A stretch of DNA of 64,000 bases from Microvirga terrae (GTDB lineage Bacteria; Pseudomonadota; Alphaproteobacteria; Rhizobiales; Beijerinckiaceae). The notes beneath the pieces were generated by a model. It was not told where the DNA came from. It saw only the letters and a program-made list of their open reading frames with translations, and did not search any database. Of the stretch, positions 33,131 to 42,177 are shown one piece after another (the first letter of the stretch is position 1; the number at the start of each line of letters is the position of its first letter). The position numbers and the translations under genes are program-made. Location: assembly GCF_013307435.2 (NCBI RefSeq), contig NZ_CP102845.1, positions 806,001-870,000 of the forward strand, read 5' to 3'.

Positions 33131-36100
33131 TCAAGCGCGCAGCGGCTCGGGCTGGCGGCGATCGATGACCTGTGACTCGTTCGCGATACGCTCCCACATC
33201 CGATCGACATCGGATCGGACCTGGTGGATCGCCGCTTCCTTGACCGGGCCGTAGCCGCGGATGTCCATCGGGGCTTTCGCGATCGCCAGCAGCTCGGCGA
33301 AATGGGCAGGGCCGAGGCGTGCGAGGATCCGGTCGACCTGTTCTTCGTACCAGCCGATCAGGGCCCGCTCCGTGCGCCGCTCGGCCGTGTAGCCGAAGAT
33401 GTCGAGGGGCGTGCCGCGGAGCACCTTCATCCTGGCGAGAACGGACATCGGCGTCTGGATCCAGGGGCCGAAGCTGCGCTTCTTCGGGCGGCCGCGGGCG
33501 TCACGCTTCGACGGCAGGAGCGGCGGCGCCAGATGGTAATGCACCGTGAAGTCGCCCTCGAATTGCTGCTTCAGCCCGTCGAGGAACCCTGTCTCCATGT
33601 GGAGGCGCGCGACCTCGTACTCGTCCTTGTAGGCCATGAGCTTGAAGAGCGAGCGTGCCACCGCGTCGGTCAGCGTGTCGGACCCAAGCGCGCCTTCAGC
33701 CTTGCGCACCCGCGCCACCACGGCCTCGAAGCGCGCCGCATAGGCGGCGTTCTGGTAACCGGTCAGGAACGCGACCCGCCGCGCGATCACCTCATCGAGG
33801 GTCTCGCCCTCGTCCGGCGTGTCGCCGACCGCCTGGCGCACCACATCCGGATCGGCGCTCAGGAGGCGGCCCCAGGCGAAGGCCTGCCGGTTGCGCTCGA
33901 CGGTCACGCCGTTGAGCTCGATGGCGCGCGACAACGCTGCGAGCGAGACCGGCACCAGGCCCTGCTGCCAGGCGAAGCCGAGCATCATCACGTTGGCATA
34001 GACCATGTCGCCGAGCAGCGTTTCGGCGAGCGCATTGGCGTCGAGGCTCGCGAGGTTGCCGGTCCCGATCGCCCGCTCGATGGCGCGCAGGCGCGTGCGG
34101 CCGGCAAGATCCGCATCGCGGAAGCGCACCACGTCGCCGGTCGGCATCTCGGCAATGTTGACCACGGCCCGCGTGCCCTGGCGATAGGTGCCCGATGCCT
34201 TGGGCGAGGAGCTGACCACGAGATCGCAGCCGATCAGGGCGTCGGCCGCACCCTGGTCGATGCGCACCTGGTGGAGCGCATCGGGGCTCGCTGCGAGGCG
34301 CACATAGCTCAGCACGGGCCCGAACTTCTGCGCGAAGCCCGTGAAGTCGAGCACCGACACGCCGCGCCCCTCGAGATGGGCCGCCATGCTGATGAGCGCC
34401 CCGACGGTGACGACGCCGGTGCCGCCGACGCCGGTGACCAGAAGGTCGAAGGGCCGCGTGAGATCGGGCAGGGCAGGGGACGGCAGCGCTGCCGCGCGCG
34501 TGACCGCGTCGAAGCCGCTCGCGGTCTTGGCACGGCGCGTGGCGCCCTCCACGGTCACGAAACTGGGGCAGAAGCCCTCCAGGCACGAGAAGTCCTTGTT
34601 GCAGGTGGAGAGATTGATTTTGCGCTTGCGCCCGAACGGCGTCTCCTTCGGCTCGACGCTCAGGCAGTTGGACGCGACCGAGCAATCGCCGCAGCCTTCG
34701 CAGACGAGATCGTTGATGACCGCGAAGCGCTTCGGGTCGTCCATCTGTCCGCGCTTGCGGCGGCGGCGCTTTTCGGTCGCGCAGGTCTGCTCGTAGATCA
34801 GCACCGTGACGCCCGGGATCTCGCGCAGCTCCTTCTGCACCGCATCGAGATCCTCGCGCGGGTGGATCGTCACGCCCTTCGGCAGATCCGTCGGCACGAA
34901 CTTCCCGGGCTGGTCCGACACCAGAGCGATGCGCTGCACGCCCTCCGCGCGAACGCTGTGGGCGATGGCATGGACGCTCACCGGCCCGTCGACCGGCTGG
35001 CCGCCCGTCATGGCGACCGCATCGTTGAACAGGATCTTGTAGGTGATGTTGGCGCCCGCCGCGATCGCCTGCCGGATCGCCATGGAGCCCGAATGGTAAT
35101 AGGTGCCCTCGCCGAGATTCTGGAAGATGTGGCCCTGGCCGGTGAACCGGGACGAGGCCGCCCAGTTGACGCCCTCGCCGCCCATCTGGATCAGCGACGA
35201 GGTTTCGCGGTCCATCCAGCTCGCCATGAAGTGGCAGCCGATGCCGGCGAGCGCCTTCGAGCCTTCCGGCACCCGGGTCGAGGTGTTGTGCGGGCAGCCG
35301 GAGCAGAAATAGGGCGTGCGGGTCGCGCCCGGCACGGCGATGACGCGTTCCGGCTCCGGCGTCAGGGCGGCGGCGCGCTGCGCGAGGTCGAGATCGGGAA
35401 AGATCCGATCGAGGCGCCTCGCCAGGACGCCCGCGAGGAACCGCGGCGACAATTCGCCGGTCCACGGGATGAGCCGTTCGCCGGTCTCGTCGTGCTTGCC
35501 GACCATCCGCTCGGGCTTCGAGCCGGGATAGTCGTAAAAATACTCCTTGAACTGGCTTTCGATGATGCCGCGCTTCTCCTCGATCACGAGGATCTCGCGC
35601 TTGCCCTTCACGAACTCCATGGCGTCGTGCAGGGCGAGCGGCCACACCATGCCGACCTTGTAGATGTCGATGCCGTGCGCCCGGCAGGCGGCCTCGTCGA
35701 GCCCAATGAGCCGCAGCGCCTCCATCAGGTCGAGATGCGCCTTGCCGGCCGTGACGATGCCGTAGGAGGCGTCCGGGATGTCGTAGATGCGCCGGTCGAT
35801 GGGATTGGCCTTGGCGAAGGCGTAGACGGCGTGCTTCTTCGCCTCCATGCGCTCCTCGATCTGCGGTCCGGGCAGATCCGGCCAGCGGTAATGCAGGCCG
35901 CCGGGCGGGGGCGTGAAGTCGGGCTCGACGAAATGGCGCGGGGGATGCAGGTCCACGGATAGGCCCGATTCCACGATCTCCGACACGGCCTTGAACCCGA
36001 CCCACATGCCGGAGTATCGGCTGAGCGCATAGCCGTACTCGCCGAATTCGAGATATTCGGCGACGCTCGCCGGATGCAGCGTCGGCATGAACCAGCTCAT

Positions 36101-36601
36101 GAAGGCGACATCGGACTGGTGCGGCATCGACGAGGACACGCAGCCATGGTCGTCGCCGGCGATCACCAGCACGCCGCCATGGGGCGACGAGCCATAGGCG
36201 TTGCCGTGCTTGAGCGCATCGCCCGACCGGTCGACGCCCGGGCCCTTGCCGTACCAGAGGCCGAACACGCCCTGGACCTGCCGGTCGGGATTGGTCTCGA
36301 CCTGCTGCGAGCCGAGGACGGCGGTGGCCGCGAGGTCCTCGTTGACCGCGGGCAGGAACTCGATCCGGTGCTCCTTCAGCTGATCCTTCACCCGCCAGAG
36401 CTCGAGATCGACGCCGCCGAGCGGCGACCCGCGGTAGCCGGACACGAACCCGGCGGTGTCGAGCCCGGCGGCCCTGTCGCGCCTCGCCTGGTCGAGCACG
36501 ATGCGGACGATCGCCTGCGTGCCGGTCAGGAAGACCCGGCCCCGTTCGCGGCTGTACCGGTCGGCGAGCCGGTAGGAATCGAGTGAGGAAGCGTCGTCCA
36601 T
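33131..36601 (-). CDS. Fused indolepyruvate ferredoxin oxidoreductase (IorA-IorB type)
   Basis: A 1156-residue enzyme combining all domains of a 2-oxoacid:ferredoxin oxidoreductase. The N-terminal pyrimidine-binding region starts at about 20 (FLTGTQAIVRI). The ThDP-binding region has GIGCHFMA (about 453) and NDAVAMTGGQPVDG (about 526-539). A cysteine cluster CEGCGDCSVASNC (634-646) with two further cysteines after it binds iron-sulfur. The gamma domain starts near 713 (TGVGGTGVVTVG). The family decarboxylates aryl-pyruvates to aryl-acetyl-CoA with reduced ferredoxin. A divergent Lrp-type regulator and the neighbouring paa cluster suggest aromatic amino acid catabolism. A 912-codon frame opposite is a shadow. 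Confidence 0.92.
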   Translation of the reverse strand: MDDASSLDSYRLADRYSRERGRVFLTGTQAIVRIVLDQARRDRAAGLDTAGFVSGYRGSPLGGVDLELWRVKDQLKEHRIEFLPAVNEDLAATAVLGSQQVETNPDRQVQGVFGLWYGKGPGVDRSGDALKHGNAYGSSPHGGVLVIAGDDHGCVSSSMPHQSDVAFMSWFMPTLHPASVAEYLEFGEYGYALSRYSGMWVGFKAVSEIVESGLSVDLHPPRHFVEPDFTPPPGGLHYRWPDLPGPQIEERMEAKKHAVYAFAKANPIDRRIYDIPDASYGIVTAGKAHLDLMEALRLIGLDEAACRAHGIDIYKVGMVWPLALHDAMEFVKGKREILVIEEKRGIIESQFKEYFYDYPGSKPERMVGKHDETGERLIPWTGELSPRFLAGVLARRLDRIFPDLDLAQRAAALTPEPERVIAVPGATRTPYFCSGCPHNTSTRVPEGSKALAGIGCHFMASWMDRETSSLIQMGGEGVNWAASSRFTGQGHIFQNLGEGTYYHSGSMAIRQAIAAGANITYKILFNDAVAMTGGQPVDGPVSVHAIAHSVRAEGVQRIALVSDQPGKFVPTDLPKGVTIHPREDLDAVQKELREIPGVTVLIYEQTCATEKRRRRKRGQMDDPKRFAVINDLVCEGCGDCSVASNCLSVEPKETPFGRKRKINLSTCNKDFSCLEGFCPSFVTVEGATRRAKTASGFDAVTRAAALPSPALPDLTRPFDLLVTGVGGTGVVTVGALISMAAHLEGRGVSVLDFTGFAQKFGPVLSYVRLAASPDALHQVRIDQGAADALIGCDLVVSSSPKASGTYRQGTRAVVNIAEMPTGDVVRFRDADLAGRTRLRAIERAIGTGNLASLDANALAETLLGDMVYANVMMLGFAWQQGLVPVSLAALSRAIELNGVTVERNRQAFAWGRLLSADPDVVRQAVGDTPDEGETLDEVIARRVAFLTGYQNAAYAARFEAVVARVRKAEGALGSDTLTDAVARSLFKLMAYKDEYEVARLHMETGFLDGLKQQFEGDFTVHYHLAPPLLPSKRDARGRPKKRSFGPWIQTPMSVLARMKVLRGTPLDIFGYTAERRTERALIGWYEEQVDRILARLGPAHFAELLAIAKAPMDIRGYGPVKEAAIHQVRSDVDRMWERIANESQVIDRRQPEPLRA

Positions 36602-36662
36602 GGGCTTGATCCCGGTAAAGGAGCGCCGTCAGCCGGCCTCTCCAGGATAATCCCGAACGGCT

Positions 36663-36747
36663 GGTAGGTGTTTCCTATTCTTTCCTGCTTGCGGCGTGTT
36701 CGTGGTAGAAAGGACGCCAGACGTCATGATTATTGGAAAAACCTACC
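36663..36747. promoter_or_regulatory. Inverted repeat in the ior-lrp divergent region
   Basis: GGTAGGTGTTTCC (36663-36675) and GGAAAAACCTACC (36735-36747) are inverted copies matching at 12 of 13 positions. Their centres are 72 bases apart, close to seven helical turns, which suits a dimeric or oligomeric Lrp-type regulator binding on one face of the DNA. No other gene occupies the region. Confidence 0.5.
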
Positions 36748-36763
36748 GGGAACGCACAAGCCC

Positions 36764-37219
36764 ATGATCGAGAAACAGGACGAACACATTCTGGCGCAGC
36801 TGCAGAGGGAGGGGCGCACTACGAACCAGCAGCTGGCGGACGATGTCGGCATGTCCACCTCGGCCTGCTGGCGGCGGGTGCGGACGCTCGAGGAGACCGG
36901 CGTGATCACGGGCTATGCCGCTCTGGTGGACCGGGAAAAGGCCGGCTTCGCCACCTCGGCCATCCTGCACGTGTCCCTCGAGCGGCATGACGCCAAATTC
37001 GTCGACGAATTTGTTTCACGTGTAACAGCGCGCGCCGAAGTCCTCGAGTGCTTCGCCACCACGGGCGACGCCGATTATCACCTGCGCGTCGTCGTGCGCG
37101 ACATGCACGCCTACAACGAATTCCTGGACCAGTTCATGTTCCGGCTGCCCGGGATCCGCACGGTGCGCACCAACGTGGTCCTGAAGGAGATCAAGACCAG
37201 CGTGGCGCTGCCGTTTTGA
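36764..37219 (+). CDS. Lrp/AsnC-family transcriptional regulator
   Basis: A 151-residue regulator with an N-terminal winged helix-turn-helix (about 5-60, LADDVGMSTSACWRRVRTLE) and a C-terminal RAM ligand-binding domain (about 65-145, LECFATTGDADYHLRVVVRD). Members sense amino acids or related acids. It is divergent from the indolepyruvate oxidoreductase gene, the usual arrangement for a regulator and its target. The ATG at 36764 is chosen; upstream in-frame codons run through the predicted operator region. Confidence 0.92.
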   Translation: MIEKQDEHILAQLQREGRTTNQQLADDVGMSTSACWRRVRTLEETGVITGYAALVDREKAGFATSAILHVSLERHDAKFVDEFVSRVTARAEVLECFATTGDADYHLRVVVRDMHAYNEFLDQFMFRLPGIRTVRTNVVLKEIKTSVALPF

Positions 37220-37258
37220 CAGGCTGGCTCACAAAGAGAGCAGCAACATCCTCACGTC

Positions 37259-37341
37259 ATCACCGGCCTTGTGCCGGTGATCCCGATCATGAAGAACGGC
37301 GCGCTCGAGACAAGCGGGATGGCCGGGGCAAGCCCGGCCAT
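37259..37341. repeat. Compound palindromic repeat, copy C (inverted)
   Basis: ATCACCGGC-cttgt-GCCGGTGAT (37259-37281) and ATGGCCGGG-gcaag-CCCGGCCAT (37319-37341), again separated by 37 bases. The order and loop sequences show that it is inverted relative to copies A and B. It lies between convergent lrp and thioesterase genes. Confidence 0.85.
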
Positions 37342-37395
37342 GACGGCGAGGGAAGGCCATGAGAAGCCCTCTCACGATAGGTGACAGGCGGGCCG

Positions 37396-37815
37396 CTACC
37401 TGCCCTCGGCCAGCAACGCATAGGCGAGCTGCGCCATCGCCACGGGCCGCGCATCGCCGTCGGCCGTGAGCGTCACGCTGCCGAACGCCATGGTGCGCCC
37501 GAGGCGAACGACTTTCGCGTCCGCCAGCACGTCGGCCTGCGCGGCGGGCCTGAGGAAGTGCATGGTCTGGTCGACCGTCGTCATGGGGCGATAGGCGCCT
37601 GCGGCCGAGGAGACCGCGAACACCATGGCGGTGTCGGCCAGGCTCATGAGGGCCTGTCCGCAGACCACGCCGTTGTCGCGGCAGAGCTTTTCCGAGAACC
37701 GCATGCGCAGGACGGCGCCGTCCGGGCCGAGGCTTTCGATGGAGAGGTCGAGCGCCTGCACCCAGGAGGCGAAGACGTTTCCGAGCATCGCCTCGGCGGT
37801 GGCTCGATCGAACAT
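37396..37815 (-). CDS. Hotdog-fold thioesterase (PaaI-like)
   Basis: A 139-residue hotdog-fold protein. The signature helix is DNGVVCGQALMSLADTAMVF, followed by MTTVDQTMHFLRPAAQADVL. It probably hydrolyses an acyl-CoA. It differs from the canonical PaaI at 49.9 kb in having VVCGQ where that has ICHGG, so the substrate or rate may differ. It lies 37 bases downstream of the hydratase/dehydrogenase fusion gene on the same strand and probably shares its transcript. Confidence 0.78.
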   Translation of the reverse strand: MFDRATAEAMLGNVFASWVQALDLSIESLGPDGAVLRMRFSEKLCRDNGVVCGQALMSLADTAMVFAVSSAAGAYRPMTTVDQTMHFLRPAAQADVLADAKVVRLGRTMAFGSVTLTADGDARPVAMAQLAYALLAEGR

Positions 37816-37852
37816 GCGTGGATTCCCCGCTGATGGTGTTTGGAAGTTCCGC

Positions 37853-39943
37853 CTATGGGTAGAACGTCGCTCCCGAGGCGGCCCGGCTCACGAGCCCGTC
37901 CGCCGGATCCCATCCGGGCCCGTCCCGTTCGGCGCGTTCCTGCACGGTGTCGAGGATCGGCCCGAGCCCGACGGTGTCGGCCTCGAACAGGGGGCCGCCG
38001 CGCCAGGCCGGATAGCCATAGCCGTGCATCATCACCACGTCCACGTCGAGCGGACGCTCGACGATGCGCTCGTCCAGGATCTTGCAGGCTTCGTTGACGA
38101 TGGCCGCCCGGATGCGGGACTGGATCTCCTCCGCGGGAACCGAACGTCGCGTCAGCCCGCGCCGCCGCGAGGCCTCCTCGACGAGCTCCGTGACGAAGGG
38201 GTCGACCTGCCGCTTGCCGCCCGTGTAGCGATACCAGCCCGCACCGGTCTTGCGCCCGAAGCGGCCCGCCTCGCAGAGCCGGTCGGCGATGTCCACATAG
38301 CGCTCGCGCGGATCGCGGGTGGGCGCCAGCCGCTTGCGCCGCGCCCAGGCGATGTCGAGGCCGGCGAGGTCGGATACAGCGAACGGGCCCATCGGGAACC
38401 CGAACGCTTCCAGCGCCGCATCGACCTCGTGCGGCAGGGCGCCTTCTTCGAGGAGGTACTCGGCCTGCAGACGATAGCGCGACAGGATGCGGTTGCCGAC
38501 GAAGCCGTCGCAGACCCGGCACACGACCGGGATCTTGCGCAGGCGCTTGGCGAGGCTGAGGCCCGTGGCGATGACGTCGGGGGCGGTTCGGTCGGTCCGG
38601 ACGATCTCGAGGAGCTTCATCACGTTGGCAGGGCTGAAGAAATGCAGGCCCACCACGTCGGCCGGCCGGGACGTGGCAGCGGCTATCAGATTGATGTCAA
38701 GGTAACTGGTATTTGTTGCCAATACCGTTCCAGGGGGGAGAATCGCATCGAGATCCCGGAAAAGCACCCGTTTGACGTCCAAATCCTCGAACACGGCCTC
38801 GATGACGAGATCCCGATCCGATAGGGAGCTGATACCAACCGCGTACCCGATGGTCCGGAGGCGCTCGTCGCGTGCGGCGGCCGTGATCCGACCGCTTGCA
38901 ACCTGCTTGTCGTAGACCTCCGTGATCCGCGCCTGACCGGCCGCCAATGCCTGTTCGCCGGTCTCGACGACCTTGACGTCGAAGCCCGCATCCGCGAACG
39001 CGATGGCGATGCCCGATCCCATCGTTCCGGCGCCCACGATCCCGATCTTCTGGACCGGGCGGGGCTCAATGGAGTCGAGGCCGGGGAGACGCGTGACCTC
39101 CCGCTCGGCGAAAAAGGCATGCCGCAGGGCGGCCGACTGCCTGGACGCGCGCAGTTCCAGGAACGTCTCGCGCTCCCGCGCCATGCCGTCCTGAAGAGGC
39201 AGGCTTGCGGACAGCAGAACGAGTTCGGCGGCTCTGCCCGGCGCTTCGGCGCCTCTGGCTTTCCGGCGGACGTCCGCGCCCCCTTCAGAAGCCGCCTCGG
39301 CATTCATCGCATCGACATTCAGCTCACCGGTGCGTCGCAGCGGCTGATCGATCAGTTCTCGAGCAAGCTCCATCGCATCCCGGCGCAGGTCGCCGGAGGA
39401 GAGGCGATCGATCAGGCCGAGACGCAGCGCTTCCGCGGCTTTGACGGTCCGCCCGCTCGTCACGAGATCGAGGGCCGCTTCCAGCCCGACCAGCCGCGGC
39501 AGGCGTTGCGTGCCGCCGGCTCCCGGAACCAGCCCGAGCTTGACCTCCGGCAGGCCGAAGCCTGCACCCGGATCGGCCACACGGGCATGGCAGGCGAGCG
39601 CGATCTCGCAGCCTCCGCCAAGGGCCGTTCCGTGAACAGCGGCAACGACCGGCTTGGAGCAGGCTTCGATGGCGTTGATGACATCGGGCAGGTGGGGCTC
39701 TTGTGGAGGCTGACCGAACTCGCGGATGTCGGCTCCGGCCACGAAGGTACGGCCGGCGCAGGCGATCACCGCGGCCGAGATCTGCGGGTCGCGGTCGACC
39801 TCCCGAATCGCCGCGAGCAGGCCTGCTCTCACGGCCTGAGACGTGGCATTGACTGGAGGATTATCGATCTCGATCACGGCCACGGGAGCGTTCCGGACAA
39901 GCCTGACCGGTCCAGCGTCATTGGCTGAGGCCATATCCGTCAT
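37853..39943 (-). CDS. Enoyl-CoA hydratase/3-hydroxyacyl-CoA dehydrogenase fusion
   Basis: A 696-residue bifunctional beta-oxidation enzyme. The N-terminal crotonase domain (about 12-190) has the catalytic glutamates at about 113 (GGGCEIAL) and 133 (LPEVKLG). The NAD-binding domain has GAGTMGSG at 304-311, and two C-terminal 3HCDH domains follow (VCDGFVGNRILSRY, DVVMMHGYGYPAWRGGP). In this setting it can replace separate PaaF and PaaH in converting 2,3-dehydroadipyl-CoA to 3-oxoadipyl-CoA. Its ATG overlaps the paaZ stop (ATGA), so the two are co-translated. Confidence 0.93.
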   Translation of the reverse strand: MTDMASANDAGPVRLVRNAPVAVIEIDNPPVNATSQAVRAGLLAAIREVDRDPQISAAVIACAGRTFVAGADIREFGQPPQEPHLPDVINAIEACSKPVVAAVHGTALGGGCEIALACHARVADPGAGFGLPEVKLGLVPGAGGTQRLPRLVGLEAALDLVTSGRTVKAAEALRLGLIDRLSSGDLRRDAMELARELIDQPLRRTGELNVDAMNAEAASEGGADVRRKARGAEAPGRAAELVLLSASLPLQDGMARERETFLELRASRQSAALRHAFFAEREVTRLPGLDSIEPRPVQKIGIVGAGTMGSGIAIAFADAGFDVKVVETGEQALAAGQARITEVYDKQVASGRITAAARDERLRTIGYAVGISSLSDRDLVIEAVFEDLDVKRVLFRDLDAILPPGTVLATNTSYLDINLIAAATSRPADVVGLHFFSPANVMKLLEIVRTDRTAPDVIATGLSLAKRLRKIPVVCRVCDGFVGNRILSRYRLQAEYLLEEGALPHEVDAALEAFGFPMGPFAVSDLAGLDIAWARRKRLAPTRDPRERYVDIADRLCEAGRFGRKTGAGWYRYTGGKRQVDPFVTELVEEASRRRGLTRRSVPAEEIQSRIRAAIVNEACKILDERIVERPLDVDVVMMHGYGYPAWRGGPLFEADTVGLGPILDTVQERAERDGPGWDPADGLVSRAASGATFYP

Positions 39944-41967
39944 GGACGCACCGCGTTCATCGTGAGGAGCTCATAGGTCGCGACCGGTTCACCCTTGTCC
40001 GTCATGATCTCAACGTCCCAGCGCACCTCGCCGTACTGCTCGTTACGCGGCGACTTCGATTTTGTCGTCAGCCGGACCTTGATGGTTTCGCCCGGCTGCA
40101 CGGGTTTGATGAAACGTAAGGAGTCGAGACCGTAATTTGCAAGCACGGGCCCGAGGTCCGGATCGACGAAGAGGCCTGCCGCAAAGGACAATAGGAGATA
40201 GCCGTGGGCCACTCGACCGGGGAAGAACGGATGGTTCTTCGTCGCTTCCTCGCTCATATGGGCATAGAAGGTGTCGCCGGTGAACTCCGCGAAGTGCTCG
40301 ATATCCTCAAGCGTGATCGTGCGCTCCTTGGAGACGAAGGTCTGACCGATGGCGAGGTCCTCGAAATAGAAGCGGAAAGGATGCCGGCTTTCTTCGATGG
40401 TCGGGGCACCCTTGATCCAGCTCTGCGTCACCCGTGAGAGCATGGCGGGAGAGCCCTGCAGGGCGGTGCGCTGCATGTAATGATGCACACCGCGCATGCC
40501 GCCGAGTTCCTCGCCGCCGCCGGCACGTCCTGGTCCGCCATGAACCATGTGTGGCATCGGGGAGCCATGGCCGGTCTGCTCCTTGGCACAGTCCCGGTCG
40601 ATCAGCACGAGACGACCATGGAAGGCGCCGACCCCGAAGACGAGATCGGCCGCCGTGGTAGAATCATAGGTGTAGAGGGACGCTACGAGGCTGCCGTCGC
40701 CCCGATTGGCCAGGGCTACCGCCTGATCGAGGCCGTCATAGCCCATCACGGTGCAAACGGGACCGAAAGCTTCAACGCTGTGCACGTTGGTGGCCCGGAT
40801 CGGGTCCGGGCAATGGAGCACGAGAGGCGGGATGAAGGCGCCGCGTTCGCGGTCCGCGCCCTCGACGTCGAAATTATCCGGATTGCCAACGACGATATCC
40901 GCTTCTGTTCGCAGCTTTGCCACCTGAGCCAGCACGTCCCGACGTTGGCCCAGACCGACGACCGGCCCCATGCGGACGCTCTCGAGTTCCGGGTTGCCAA
41001 CCTTGATCTTGGCGAGCCGCTCTCCCAGAGCTTCGATCACGGCGGACACATGCGCATTGGGAGCAATGGCGCGGCGGATGGCCGTGCATTTCTGTCCTGC
41101 CTTGACGGTCATCTCCTTCGCCACTTCCTTGATGAAGAGGTCGAATTCCGGCGTTCCCGGCCCGGCGTCAGGCGCAAGAATGGCCGCATTGAGCGAATCG
41201 CGCTCGGCGATGAAGCGGACGGACTCGCGCGCAATGACGGGATGCCGCTGCAGTTTCTGGGCCGTATCGGCGGAGCCGGTGAAGGACACGACATCCTGAC
41301 AGGTCAGATGATCGAAGAGATCGCCCGTGGAGCCGACGATGCATTGGAGCGCCCCGTCGGGAAGGATGCGGGATTCCGTGATCATGCGCACCAGCGCATG
41401 GGCCACATAGGACGTGATCGTCGCGGGCTTGGTCACAACCGGGACGCCGGCCAGGATGGCGGGCGCGAGCTTTTCGAGCATGCCCCAGCAGGGGAAGTTG
41501 AAGGCGTTGATGTGAACGGCAACGCCATGGAGGGGCGTCATCACGTGCTGACCGACGAAGCTGCCGCCCTTTGAAAGGGCTTCGACATTTCCATCCAGCA
41601 GGAAGGTGGTGTTGGGCAGTTCGCGACGGCCCTTGGAGGCATAGACGAAGAGGGTGCCGATGCCGCCATCCACGTCGATGAGGTTGTCGGACCGTGTGGT
41701 GCCTGTCTGGTAGGAGAGCTGATAAAGCCGGTCCTTGCGTTCTGATAGATGAATGGCAAGACGTTTCAGAAGTTCTGCACGCTGATGGAAGGTGAGCTTC
41801 CTCAGGTTGGGCCCGCCAACCTGGCGGGCATAGGCCAGCACCTCGCCCATGTCGAGGCCGCCGCTGGCGACCTGTGCCACCACGTTGCCGGTGACGGCGC
41901 TGTGAATATCGGCCAGTTCCTGACCGGGCGACATCCAACTTCCACGAACGAAGCTCTCAAGTCTCAT
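39940..41967 (-). CDS. paaZ: Oxepin-CoA hydrolase/3-oxo-5,6-dehydrosuberyl-CoA semialdehyde dehydrogenase PaaZ
   Basis: A 675-residue bifunctional enzyme. The N-terminal aldehyde dehydrogenase domain carries Cys294 (GQKCTAIRR) and Glu255 (FIAERDSLN). The C-terminal MaoC/R-hydratase domain has FTGDTFYAHMSEEATKNHPF followed by GRVAHGYLLLS. It opens the oxepin ring and oxidises the resulting aldehyde. The start at 41967 gives the conserved N-terminus. A palindromic operator sits within its predicted promoter, 63 bases upstream. Confidence 0.96.
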   Translation of the reverse strand: MRLESFVRGSWMSPGQELADIHSAVTGNVVAQVASGGLDMGEVLAYARQVGGPNLRKLTFHQRAELLKRLAIHLSERKDRLYQLSYQTGTTRSDNLIDVDGGIGTLFVYASKGRRELPNTTFLLDGNVEALSKGGSFVGQHVMTPLHGVAVHINAFNFPCWGMLEKLAPAILAGVPVVTKPATITSYVAHALVRMITESRILPDGALQCIVGSTGDLFDHLTCQDVVSFTGSADTAQKLQRHPVIARESVRFIAERDSLNAAILAPDAGPGTPEFDLFIKEVAKEMTVKAGQKCTAIRRAIAPNAHVSAVIEALGERLAKIKVGNPELESVRMGPVVGLGQRRDVLAQVAKLRTEADIVVGNPDNFDVEGADRERGAFIPPLVLHCPDPIRATNVHSVEAFGPVCTVMGYDGLDQAVALANRGDGSLVASLYTYDSTTAADLVFGVGAFHGRLVLIDRDCAKEQTGHGSPMPHMVHGGPGRAGGGEELGGMRGVHHYMQRTALQGSPAMLSRVTQSWIKGAPTIEESRHPFRFYFEDLAIGQTFVSKERTITLEDIEHFAEFTGDTFYAHMSEEATKNHPFFPGRVAHGYLLLSFAAGLFVDPDLGPVLANYGLDSLRFIKPVQPGETIKVRLTTKSKSPRNEQYGEVRWDVEIMTDKGEPVATYELLTMNAVRP

Positions 41968-42024
41968 TGGGACACCTTGGAATGATGAACGAGCGGCCGC
42001 ATTGGCATCGCCGCGCCTTTCCGG

Positions 42025-42060
42025 CATTATTGACCGACCGGTCGGTTAGTCAAGGAATTT
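42025..42060 (-). promoter_or_regulatory. Predicted paaZ promoter with embedded TetR-type operator
   Basis: On the minus strand TTGACT is followed by a 17-base spacer and ATAATG. The spacer contains the perfect palindrome ACCGACCGGTCGGT (42033-42046). The site matches the one upstream of paaG (TTGACC-R-ACCG-K-Y-CGGT-Y-A). Binding there would block RNA polymerase directly. Confidence 0.6.
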
Positions 42061-42177
42061 TGGGGATCTATTGATCGCCCGGGTGGCTCGACAGGAATGC
42101 GCCAGTCTGAGTAGGTGAAGGCCGGACGGGCGGAGGCGGCTCCGGCTCCCCGGCCCAGATAACCGGAGTACACTTGC

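Noticed and set aside
33224..35962. A 912-codon open frame on the plus strand opposite the indolepyruvate oxidoreductase gene
   Set aside because: Same reasoning: composition is that of an antisense shadow and the minus-strand gene has complete catalytic motifs.
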